This document shows positions 26,487-32,759 of a DNA stretch of 32,759 bases, piece by piece. The DNA comes from Ignavibacteriales bacterium. GTDB lineage: Bacteria > Bacteroidota > Ignavibacteria > Ignavibacteriales > Melioribacteraceae. The stretch is taken from assembly GCA_003599395.1 (NCBI GenBank), contig QZJX01000022.1, forward strand, positions 1 to 32,759, in the 5' to 3' direction. Position numbers and translations under genes: made by a program. Within the stretch, counting starts at the first letter, position 1. Each line of letters starts with the position of its first letter. The notes under the pieces were generated by a model. That model was not told the DNA's origin, searched no databases, and saw only the letters and a list, made by a program, of their open reading frames with translations.

Positions 26487-26737
26487 TCTTCAATCAGATC
26501 TTTTTCGAAATGTTTCCCTTCTTTGAACTTCTTAATAGCGGAATCTAATCTTTGTTCATTTAGTTTCGAGGCAAGTTCGTAAGATGTTGCATTTAGTGAA
26601 TTGTATTCCTCCAGAGACATTATTACAACCCCGTTATCTTTCCCACGATTAATCAACAATGTTTCAAAATTATTGGTAACAACATCAAAGTATTTTTTTA
26701 TGTCTTTTCTAAATTCTGAAATTGTAGTTGAGAGCAT
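26483..26737 (-). CDS. yefM: Antitoxin YefM (Phd/YefM family)
   Basis: The 84-residue antitoxin has the Phd/YefM fold: MLSTTISEFRKDIKKYFDVV at the N-terminus for dimerisation and DNA binding, then a GVVIMSLEEYNSL strand-helix motif. An acidic, flexible C-terminal tail (HFEKDLIEE) would wrap the toxin. It is the first gene of the module and would repress its own promoter at the twin TGTACA site 18-36 bp upstream of the start codon. The module stands alone between mobA and the merR-psr operon. Confidence 0.94.
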   Translation of the reverse strand: MLSTTISEFRKDIKKYFDVVTNNFETLLINRGKDNGVVIMSLEEYNSLNATSYELASKLNEQRLDSAIKKFKEGKHFEKDLIEE

Positions 26738-26755
26738 GATTCAACCTTACTTTTT

Positions 26756-26773
26756 TGTACAAGTATATGTACA
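26756..26773 (-). promoter_or_regulatory. YefM-YoeB operator with two TGTACA cores
   Basis: Two identical palindromic hexamers, TGTACA at 26756-26761 and 26768-26773, lie 12 bp centre to centre, 18 bp upstream of the yefM ATG. The E. coli yefM-yoeB operator is also built from adjacent palindromes with TGTACA cores at this spacing, so autoregulation by the YefM-YoeB complex is well supported. Confidence 0.85.
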
Positions 26774-26884
26774 TAAATAGAATTTGTCAATGATATTTCT
26801 ATTGCTTGAATCTTTTCCCCATTACGTACATCTTAACAGAATAAAAATATCCAGTTATGCTTTATACGGATAAAACGTCTTTTA

Positions 26885-27035
26885 TTTCCCAAAATCAATG
26901 ATTTTATAAAGAAAAATTTCCCAATTATAAAAATGAGATTTGTCTACCCTTAAAAAATTTTATAAAAACGCATAATTATAAATGGCAAGAAAGTTGACAT
27001 CCACAAATATCAACATTTACAAATGAGAATTTCTC
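26885..27035 (+). promoter_or_regulatory. Putative promoter/operator region of the merR-psr operon
   Basis: Within the 26774-27036 gap several signals stand out. A direct repeat TTTCCCAA occurs at 26885-26892 and 26917-26924, 32 bp apart (three helical turns). A sigma-54-like block TGGCA (26983-26987) and TTGA (26994-26997) has the correct 12 bp spacing between GG and G, but GA replaces the expected GC. An inverted repeat GTTGA/TCAAC lies at 26993-26997 and 27010-27014. A palindrome GAGAA-T-TTCTC lies at 27025-27035, one base before the ATG, where a bound repressor or RNA structure could block translation. None is proven. Confidence 0.35.
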
Positions 27036-27036
27036 A

Positions 27037-27480
27037 ATGAACTTAACTGAAATAAAAGATAAACCGATCTACCCGATCAGAACGGCAGCCGAACTTCTCG
27101 GTATTTCTGTTCACACTTTAAGAATGTATGAGCGTGAAGGATTAATCCTCCCACATAAAACAGAAGGAAACCAGCGTTCATATTCACAAGCGGATATCGA
27201 TAGAATCGAATGTATTCGCAGAGCAATTAACGAAAGTAAAATTAGTATTAACGGAATCAAAACAATTTACTCGTTGATTCCCTGCTGGGAAGTAGTTAAA
27301 TGCTCGGATGAGGACAGAAGAAATTGTAAAGCCTATTTGGGTCACACAGAACCTTGCTGGACGTACATTCACCCAAACACAACTTGCGAAAATAGAGACT
27401 GCCGAGAATGTGAAGTTTATACAGATCATTCAAGCTGTGGTGAAGTGAAAGAATTAATTCGAAAAATTTCGGGAAACTAA
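27037..27480 (+). CDS. MerR family regulator with cysteine-rich C-terminal domain
   Basis: The 147-residue protein has a MerR/HspR-like winged helix at residues about 11-80 (YPIRTAAELLGISVHTLRMYEREGL). Its C-terminus, 83-134, packs eight cysteines: C83, C89, C97, C107, C117, C122, C125 and C134, with two CW pairs (IPCWEVVKC, EPCWTY). This recalls the two-CW arrangement seen behind some HspR-like regulators. The cysteines could bind a metal or Fe-S cluster or react with sulfane sulfur. A single base separates its stop from the psrA start, so it is the first gene of the operon and is very likely its local regulator. The ligand is inferred, not shown. Confidence 0.85.
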   Translation: MNLTEIKDKPIYPIRTAAELLGISVHTLRMYEREGLILPHKTEGNQRSYSQADIDRIECIRRAINESKISINGIKTIYSLIPCWEVVKCSDEDRRNCKAYLGHTEPCWTYIHPNTTCENRDCRECEVYTDHSSCGEVKELIRKISGN

Positions 27481-27481
27481 C

Positions 27482-29689
27482 ATGGAATTATCACGACGAA
27501 GATTTCTGCAGATTTCATCGGCTACTGTAACCGGACTTGCAGCGGTAACATCGCTAAGTACGATTACCAAGGGCGCCAAAAAGCTTGAAGAGAAAACCGG
27601 CAAACCGGTTAAAGGAATACAAAAAATCCCAACTTACTGCGATTTATGTTTTTGGAAATGCAGCGCTGTTTCTTATCTAAAAGATGGTGAGCTTTGGAAA
27701 ATAGAAGGACATCCGAACGATCCATTAAGTAACGGTAGACTTTGTCCGAGAGGAACCGGAGGTGTCGGTGCTCATTACGATAAAGATAGATTGAAAACTC
27801 CGCTCATCCGTAAGAATGAACGTGGTGAAGAAAAATGGGTCAGCGTTACTTGGACTGAAGCACTTGATTACATAGCTGATAAAATGAAGAAAATAAAAAG
27901 CGAATACGGTCCCGAATCAATGGCATTATTCAGTCACGGTGTCGGCGGAACATTTTTAAAACATATGATAAAAGCTTACGGTTCACCAAACGAAACAGCT
28001 CCGTCATTTGCGCAATGCCGCGGACCAAGAGAAACCGGGTTTGAATTAACCTTCGGTGATATTGTCGGCTCACCCGAAAGAACAGATATCGAAAACACGA
28101 AGTGTATGGTTCTGATCGGTTCGCACCTTGGTGAAAATATGCACAACACACAAGTGCAGGAATTTGCTAAAGCAAACAAAAAAGGTGCAACATTTATTGT
28201 TGTTGATCCGAGATTTTCCGTTGCTGCAAGCAAAGCAAAATATTATCTACCGATTAAACCGGGAACCGATATTGCATTGCTGCTCGCTTGGATGAACGTT
28301 ATTGTTAACGAAAATCTTTATGATAAAGAATACGTAGAAAACTATGGATTCGGTTTTGAACAGTTTGCTTATGAAATAAAAGATTACACACCTGAGTGGG
28401 CTTATCCCAAAACTGGAATTGATCCAAAAGTAATAAGGGAAACAGCTTATGAAATGGCTAAGCATAAACCGGCTACAATAATTCACCCCGGTAGAAGAAC
28501 AACTTGGTATGGAGACGACAGTCAAAGAAGTCGTGCGATTGCATTGCTCAATGCACTTCTCGGAAGCTGGGGAAGAAAAGGCGGATTCTTTATGCCGACC
28601 AAATTAAGTATTCCTTCTTATCCTTATCCGGAATATCCAAATCCGGAAAGAGGAAGAGTTGATAACCCTGATGAAAGATTTCCATTCGCAAAAGGTGAGC
28701 TTTTGGCAAACGGAATTCGTGAAGCAACAATTACAGGAAATCCTTATCCTGTAAAAGGTTGGATAGTTTATGCAACCAATTTACTTCAGGCAATTCCGAA
28801 CCAAAAAGAGACTATAAAAGCAATTCAAAATTTAGATTTAATGGTAGTTGTAGATGTTGTTCCAAGTGAGATTGCCGGTTGGGCTGATGTTGTGCTTCCT
28901 GAATCGGTTTACTTGGAAAGATATGATGAATTAAATATTTCTCCTTTCAAAGAAGGTTTTGTTTCGATTCGTCAGCCTGTAATTGAAGAACCTTCACATC
29001 AAAAACCGAATTGGTGGATTGCAAAAGAATTAGGAAAGCGTCTCGGTTTGCAAAAATATTTTCCGTGGAAAGATGTTGAAGAATATCTCGATACAAGGTT
29101 GAAAACAGTCGGACTTTCACTTGAGATATTAAAGAAGGAAGGAGTAATAAAAGCTCCCAAACAGCCAATTTATTTTGAAGAAGGAGTGCAGCCTAATTTT
29201 TGGACGCCATCGGGTAAAATTGAATTCTACTCGCTTCAATTAAAAGAAAAAGGATTTGATCCCGTACCGAAATTTACCGAACCGGAATCACCACCTCCCG
29301 GTTACTTCAGATTATTAATGGGAAGAGCTCCTGTTCACACTTTCGCTAAAACACAATCAAACCCAATATTGAAAGATATGATGGAAGAAAACTCGGTTTG
29401 GATAAACATTGATATAGCACAGCGTTATGGTCTTAAATCAGGCGATTATATAAAACTCAAAAACACCGATGGTGTAGTTTCGAACAAGGTAAAAGTAAAA
29501 GCAACAGAGAGAATTCGTCCCGATAGTGTTTATATGGTTCACGGATTCGGACAGCGTTCAAGAATGTTGAAAAGCACTTACTTAAAAGGTGCCAGCGATG
29601 CACAACTTACGACAAAGTACAAGCTCGATCCGCTGATGGGTGGCACTGCGATGAATGTCAATTTTGTAACTTTTGAGCGGGAGGCGTAA
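27482..29689 (+). CDS. psrA: Molybdopterin oxidoreductase, polysulfide/thiosulfate reductase catalytic subunit
   Basis: The 735-residue catalytic subunit is exported by the Tat system: twin-arginine motif SRRRFLQ at residues 4-10, followed by a hydrophobic h-region. A [4Fe-4S] site is formed by C53, C56, C60 and C88 (CDLCFWKC, RLCPRG). The likely molybdenum ligand is C179 in SFAQCRGP, as in PsrA/PhsA enzymes, after the AYGSPN motif. The C-terminal domain carries RAPVHTFAKTQSNP. With the four-cluster PsrB and the NrfD-type PsrC it forms a periplasm-facing complex that passes quinol electrons to polysulfide, thiosulfate or a similar acceptor. Tetrathionate or arsenate reductases are alternatives, but the sulfur transporter and rhodanese downstream favour a sulfur substrate. 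Confidence 0.88.
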   Translation: MELSRRRFLQISSATVTGLAAVTSLSTITKGAKKLEEKTGKPVKGIQKIPTYCDLCFWKCSAVSYLKDGELWKIEGHPNDPLSNGRLCPRGTGGVGAHYDKDRLKTPLIRKNERGEEKWVSVTWTEALDYIADKMKKIKSEYGPESMALFSHGVGGTFLKHMIKAYGSPNETAPSFAQCRGPRETGFELTFGDIVGSPERTDIENTKCMVLIGSHLGENMHNTQVQEFAKANKKGATFIVVDPRFSVAASKAKYYLPIKPGTDIALLLAWMNVIVNENLYDKEYVENYGFGFEQFAYEIKDYTPEWAYPKTGIDPKVIRETAYEMAKHKPATIIHPGRRTTWYGDDSQRSRAIALLNALLGSWGRKGGFFMPTKLSIPSYPYPEYPNPERGRVDNPDERFPFAKGELLANGIREATITGNPYPVKGWIVYATNLLQAIPNQKETIKAIQNLDLMVVVDVVPSEIAGWADVVLPESVYLERYDELNISPFKEGFVSIRQPVIEEPSHQKPNWWIAKELGKRLGLQKYFPWKDVEEYLDTRLKTVGLSLEILKKEGVIKAPKQPIYFEEGVQPNFWTPSGKIEFYSLQLKEKGFDPVPKFTEPESPPPGYFRLLMGRAPVHTFAKTQSNPILKDMMEENSVWINIDIAQRYGLKSGDYIKLKNTDGVVSNKVKVKATERIRPDSVYMVHGFGQRSRMLKSTYLKGASDAQLTTKYKLDPLMGGTAMNVNFVTFEREA

Positions 29690-29690
29690 G

Positions 29691-30230
29691 ATGGCAAGAT
29701 TCGGAATGGCAATAGATACTAAACTTTGCGTCGGTTGTATGGATTGTGTTGTTGCCTGTAAAACAGAAAATAATGTTCCCGAAGGTTATAATAGAGATTG
29801 GATAACAGAAGAAGCATTAGGAAAATTTCCGAACATAAATCTGGAAATAAGAAGCGAGAGATGTAATCATTGTGAAGATGCACCATGCGTTTCAAGTTGT
29901 CCGACGGGCGCAAGTCATTATCACGATGTCGGCGGAGTTGTATTAGTTGAACATAACGAATGTATAGGATGTAAAGCCTGCGTTGCAAGTTGTCCTTATG
30001 ATGCAAGATTTATTCATCCGGATGGTTACGCCGATAAATGTACTTTCTGTATTCACAGAGTTGAAGAAGGTAAAGATCCGGCATGTGTTTCGGTTTGCCC
30101 TACAAATTGTATGATCTTCGGTGATCTTGATGATCCTAACAGCGAAATAAGCAAACAACTTAATTCAAGAAAACATCATTCGCTGAAACCTGAAGCCGGT
30201 ACAAATCCAAAAATATTCTATTTGACTTAA
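29691..30230 (+). CDS. psrB: Four-cluster ferredoxin electron-transfer subunit
   Basis: Start ATG 29691 (179 residues, MARFGMAID) follows the psrA stop by one base and has GGGAGG about six bases upstream. An alternative TTG at 29673 would include the ribosome site itself and is rejected. Sixteen cysteines form four [4Fe-4S] motifs: CVGCMDCVVAC (from C13), C-x2-C-x4-C-x3-C (from C58), CIGCKACVASC, and CTFC with ACVSVCPTNC. The layout is that of DmsB/PsrB/NrfC proteins, which wire the molybdenum subunit to the membrane anchor. There is no signal peptide; it would be carried out with PsrA through Tat. Confidence 0.93.
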   Translation: MARFGMAIDTKLCVGCMDCVVACKTENNVPEGYNRDWITEEALGKFPNINLEIRSERCNHCEDAPCVSSCPTGASHYHDVGGVVLVEHNECIGCKACVASCPYDARFIHPDGYADKCTFCIHRVEEGKDPACVSVCPTNCMIFGDLDDPNSEISKQLNSRKHHSLKPEAGTNPKIFYLT

Positions 30231-30241
30231 AGAGGTTTACG

Positions 30242-31174
30242 ATGCACGAAATTTCAACAACTAGAAATAATCATTTAATCGATCCGACTCTAAGTGTTTG
30301 GGGATGGGAAATCCCGGTTTATCTTTTTTTAGGTGGAATGGTCGCCGGGATGATGATTATAACGGGATATTTTTTATTCAAACAAAGACAAACGGAAGAA
30401 ACTTGTTCATGCCGTTATGTGCCTTGGGTCAGTTTAGTTCTTTTGAGTTTGGGAATGTTTGCTTTGTTTCTAGATCTAGAGCATAAGTTATTCACTTGGC
30501 GGTTATACACAACATTTCAAATTACTTCACCGATGTCTTGGGGAGCTTGGATTTTAATAATTGTTTACCCCGCGATACTCGTAACTATATTAATCACACC
30601 ACCGAAATGGTTGATTGAAAAGTTTCCTGTCGTAGAAAAATATTCGAATTGGCTGAACGAAAGAAAAATATGGATTAAAAACATCGGTGTTGCAAATATG
30701 ATTTTAGGAGCAATGCTCGGAATGTACACAGGTATTCTTTTAAGTTCACTCGGTGCGAGACCTTTGTGGAATACTTCAATATTGTGGTTACTATTCTTGG
30801 TTTCTGGACTTTCCGGTGCGGCGGCTTTTGTTCATATGGTTGCAAAAAATGTTTACGAAAGAGAATTGCTCGCAAAAGCCGATAACGGATTTTTGACTTT
30901 CGAATTATTTGTAATCGGATTAATGATTATTGGTTTGCTTACATCAACTCAAGTTCATCAAGATGCGGCGATGTTAATTCTAAACGGTCCATTTGCACCA
31001 ACCTTTTGGGTGTTCGTTGTCGGTATCGGAATAATAATTCCGTTGATAATACAATTGATGGCGGTGAATCATAAAGTGAATCACACGCCGTGGGCACCGA
31101 TAATGGTCATACTCGGTGGATTGATTTTAAGATTTGTAATCGTTGAAGCAGGACAGGTTAGTTCTTGGTTTTAA
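30242..31174 (+). CDS. psrC: NrfD/PsrC-type membrane anchor subunit
   Basis: The 310-residue integral membrane protein has about eight or nine hydrophobic helices. The first carries the family motif WGWEIPVYLFLGGMVAGM (residues 20-37). NrfD/PsrC proteins bind quinone or menaquinol near the periplasmic face and pass electrons to the iron-sulfur subunit. No haem-binding pattern is seen, as expected. It starts 11 bp after psrB with an AGAGG site. After it comes a 118 bp gap holding an inverted-repeat element, then the sulfur transporter genes. Confidence 0.9.
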   Translation: MHEISTTRNNHLIDPTLSVWGWEIPVYLFLGGMVAGMMIITGYFLFKQRQTEETCSCRYVPWVSLVLLSLGMFALFLDLEHKLFTWRLYTTFQITSPMSWGAWILIIVYPAILVTILITPPKWLIEKFPVVEKYSNWLNERKIWIKNIGVANMILGAMLGMYTGILLSSLGARPLWNTSILWLLFLVSGLSGAAAFVHMVAKNVYERELLAKADNGFLTFELFVIGLMIIGLLTSTQVHQDAAMLILNGPFAPTFWVFVVGIGIIIPLIIQLMAVNHKVNHTPWAPIMVILGGLILRFVIVEAGQVSSWF

Positions 31175-31186
31175 CTTTTTATTAGT

Positions 31187-31257
31187 GTCATTCCCGCATG
31201 CTTCAAGCGGGAATCTAATTTAATATGAGATGCCCGATAGAGACATTCGGGCATGAC
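31187..31257. repeat. MITE-like double-hairpin element, ATTCCCGC family
   Basis: The 71 bp element has weak terminal arms GTCAT (31187-31191) and ATGAC (31253-31257) and two internal hairpins. The first is ATTCCCGC/GCGGGAAT (31190-31197, 31207-31214). The second is ATGCCCGA with TCGGGCAT (31230-31237, 31247-31254), with one imperfect pair. The left hairpin is shared with 10644-10668. It sits inside the sulfur operon and may partly terminate or stabilise transcripts between psrC and the transporter genes. Confidence 0.8.
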
Positions 31258-31292
31258 TAAGAGATTTTAAGCAGATTTAAAAGGAAATATAA

Positions 31293-31880
31293 ATGACAGC
31301 ACTTACTCACATTTTATCGAAAGTTAAACTTCAGGTGACTGATAATGAACATACTTACAGTCACGTTGAAGCAAAACCTTATTCAAATCCATATTACGTC
31401 GGATTTGGGTTGGGGCTTGTTTTATTAGCAGCATTCGTTATTATGGGAAGGGGACTCGGAGCTTCCGGCGCGGTTTCATCGGTTGTAACCGTTGGAGTAA
31501 ACGCAGTTGCTCCGGAACATGCACAGAGTAACGGTTACTTTTCATCTTATCTCGGCGACGGTTCTGTTAGCCCTCTAAAAGATTGGCTTGTATTCGAAGT
31601 TCTCGGAGTTATCTTCGGTGGATTTTTATCCGGTATGTTAGCCGGAAGAGTTAAAGGCGGAGTTGAAAAAGGACCGCGTGTTAAAACAAGAACTCGATTT
31701 ATTTTCGCTTTTATCGGCGGTACATTAATGGGATTCGGAGCTAAGCTTGCAAGAGGATGCACAAGCGGACAAGCGCTTACCGGTGGAGCTTTACTCGGAC
31801 TCGGGAGCTGGGCATTTATGCTTGCAGTTTTTGCCGGCGGATATGCAGTAGCTTATTTTATGAGGAGGCAATGGAGATGA
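31293..31880 (+). CDS. YeeE/YedE family sulfur transporter, first half
   Basis: The 195-residue membrane protein of the YeeE/YedE (Sulf_transp) family has about four to five hydrophobic helices. The hallmark ARGCTSGQALTGGAL segment places a conserved cysteine at 156. In the characterised YeeE/TsuA protein, such cysteines line the thiosulfate path. A soluble N-terminal stretch of about 30 residues precedes the first helix. Its stop overlaps the next gene (ATGA), so the two halves are made together, as in many genomes where this transporter is split. Thiosulfate or another sulfane-sulfur compound is the likely cargo, judged from family and neighbours. Confidence 0.85.
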   Translation: MTALTHILSKVKLQVTDNEHTYSHVEAKPYSNPYYVGFGLGLVLLAAFVIMGRGLGASGAVSSVVTVGVNAVAPEHAQSNGYFSSYLGDGSVSPLKDWLVFEVLGVIFGGFLSGMLAGRVKGGVEKGPRVKTRTRFIFAFIGGTLMGFGAKLARGCTSGQALTGGALLGLGSWAFMLAVFAGGYAVAYFMRRQWR

Positions 31881-32476
31881 ATGCACCATTTTACAAATTC
31901 GACTTATTTGGTTTTGACGTTAGTTTAATAATTGCATTTGCAATCGGTATCGGTTTCGGGTTTGCTTTAGAACGCGGCGGATTCGGGAGTGCAAGAATTT
32001 TAGCTGCGCAATTTTACTTTACCAATATGCGCGTTCTTAAAGTTATGTTCACTGCAATTGTTACCGCAATGATCGGCGTTTTTTATTTGTCATACATTGG
32101 ATACTTAGATTTATCCTTAGTTTTTATAAGTGATACATATATCATCCCTCAAGTTGTAGGCGGATTAATTCTCGGTATGGGATTTATAGTCGGCGGTTAC
32201 TGTCCCGGTACTTCTTTTGTCGCATTTTCAACAGGCAAGAAGGATGCAATTGTTTTTATACTTGGAATTACTTTCGGCATATTTATTTTTGCTGAATTAT
32301 TCCCATTAATCGAAGATTTTTATTACTCAACAAATATGGGAAGAGTAACTTTGCCCGACTACTTCGGACTTTCTTACGGGATGGTTGTATTTTTAGTAGT
32401 GTTGATGGCGCTTGGTGCTTTTGCCGCAGCAGAGTGGGGTGAAAGAGTTATGGCGAAAAAAGGAGAATCAAAATGA
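31877..32476 (+). CDS. YeeE/YedE family sulfur transporter, second half
   Basis: Start ATG 31877 gives 199 residues (MNAPFYKFDLF). It forms an ATGA overlap with the previous stop and has GAGGAGG eight bases upstream. ATG 31871 is too close to that site, and a start as far up as 31757 would overlap the first gene by over 120 bases. Several membrane helices are visible. The GGYCPGTSFVAFSTG motif carries the conserved cysteine C109. The ERGGFGSAR motif (residues 32-40) has glycine where some family members have cysteine. It presumably pairs with the first half to form one channel. Its stop overlaps the next start by four bases. Confidence 0.86.
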   Translation: MNAPFYKFDLFGFDVSLIIAFAIGIGFGFALERGGFGSARILAAQFYFTNMRVLKVMFTAIVTAMIGVFYLSYIGYLDLSLVFISDTYIIPQVVGGLILGMGFIVGGYCPGTSFVAFSTGKKDAIVFILGITFGIFIFAELFPLIEDFYYSTNMGRVTLPDYFGLSYGMVVFLVVLMALGAFAAAEWGERVMAKKGESK

Positions 32477-32759
32477 AAAATTACATTATGAATTTATCCG
32501 GTTCAAAAAAATTAGCAATAGTTGGTTTAATACTCGGTTTGGTTGCGGTACTTCTCGGTAATCCATACGATAATACTTATGCAAAAGTAAATGTGAAAGA
32601 GTTATCCGTCGAGGCAATTCGTGATAGCGAAATAATCAACGTTAAAGAACTTGCCGACTGGATAATTGAAGGAAGAGTAGATTACAGATTGGTGGACTTG
32701 CGCGATGAGGAAGCTTTCAAAGAATATTTTATTCCGACTGCAGTAAATATTCAGACTTC
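32473..32759 (+). CDS. Membrane-anchored rhodanese-domain protein, 3' end missing
   Basis: The frame opens at ATG 32473, overlapping the previous stop by four bases (ATGA), with AGGAG upstream, and runs off the window after about 95 codons. Residues 12-30 form one hydrophobic helix (KKLAIVGLILGLVAVLLG), a signal anchor. From about residue 55 it matches the start of a rhodanese fold: VKELADWI, then LVDLRDEEAFKEYFIPTAVNIQ. The sulfur-carrying cysteine loop lies beyond the window. Rhodaneses transfer sulfane sulfur, which fits the reductase and transporter genes it follows. Confidence 0.85.
   Translation, partial: MKNYIMNLSGSKKLAIVGLILGLVAVLLGNPYDNTYAKVNVKELSVEAIRDSEIINVKELADWIIEGRVDYRLVDLRDEEAFKEYFIPTAVNIQT

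Noticed and set aside
26774-27036. Molybdenum-cofactor riboswitch or hidden small gene before merR
   Set aside because: The stretch is very AT-rich, has no long open frame with a ribosome site, and shows no conserved riboswitch core that I recognise.
29673-29690. TTG start for psrB giving six extra residues
   Set aside because: These codons contain the Shine-Dalgarno for ATG 29691.
10644-31257. CRISPR array from the recurring hairpins
   Set aside because: The copies are far apart, are not regularly spaced, lack spacers and have no cas genes near them.
31757-31876. Upstream start for the second YeeE/YedE half, giving a 239-residue protein
   Set aside because: It overlaps the first half by over 120 bases in another frame and adds non-membrane residues; ATG 31877 has GAGGAGG and an ATGA overlap.

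Overview
The window is about 32.8 kb of AT-rich bacterial DNA and looks like one end of an assembled contig: bases 1-13 are an Illumina adapter remnant, and both outermost genes are cut. Gene content points to a Gram-negative bacterium. Evidence includes the LPS heptose enzyme HldD, lipoproteins with lipoboxes, a DUF5916-type outer-membrane barrel, B12-dependent MetH and methylmalonyl-CoA mutase, and a Tat-exported molybdoenzyme. The AT-rich code, the DUF5916 and DUF1028 families and the style of short dispersed inverted repeats suggest the Bacteroidota/Chlorobi/Ignavibacteria side of the tree. That placement is an inference; no rRNA or other phylogenetic marker is present.

Layout. (1) 14-889: N-terminal part of a restriction-nuclease/DNA-methyltransferase fusion, minus strand, truncated by the contig end. 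(2) 924-9564: a tightly packed minus-strand array reading metH, PsbP-like lipoprotein, MscS channel, M29 aminopeptidase, arginine deiminase, DUF1028 protein. (3) 9651-11191: plus-strand hldD and a Nudix hydrolase. (4) 11271-16337: minus-strand genes for an alpha/beta hydrolase, RNA ligase RtcB with its activator archease, and a DUF5916 outer-membrane protein. (5) 16473-18053: plus-strand saccharopine-dehydrogenase-like oxidoreductase and a bacteriohemerythrin. (6) 18056-24310: the minus-strand methylmalonyl-CoA mutase locus mutA, mutB, GNAT acetyltransferase and meaB. (7) 24608-26205: a lipoprotein gene translationally coupled to mobA. (8) 26229-26773: a YefM/YoeB toxin-antitoxin module with a recognisable twin TGTACA operator. 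(9) 27037 to the end: a sulfur-respiration-like operon containing a cysteine-rich MerR regulator, PsrA/PsrB/PsrC-type polysulfide/thiosulfate reductase, a two-part YeeE/YedE sulfur transporter and a truncated rhodanese-domain protein.

How the genes fit together. MobA can supply the bis-MGD cofactor needed by the PsrA-like enzyme. The YeeE/YedE pair and the rhodanese would import and handle sulfane sulfur, and the MerR protein, with eight cysteines in its C-terminal tail, is a good candidate sensor for the operon. MeaB is the G-protein chaperone of MutAB. Archease activates RtcB.

Short inverted-repeat elements of four sequence types sit in intergenic gaps (10644-10668, 11197-11266, 19188-19270, 22085-22150, 31187-31257). 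Two of them create misleading upstream start codons, for meaB and mutB. A fifth, purine-rich tandem repeat lies inside mobA. No tRNA, rRNA, CRISPR array, transposase or convincing riboswitch was seen. The longest gene-free stretches are 24311-24607 and 26738-27036, each just under 300 bases, and both look like promoter regions.
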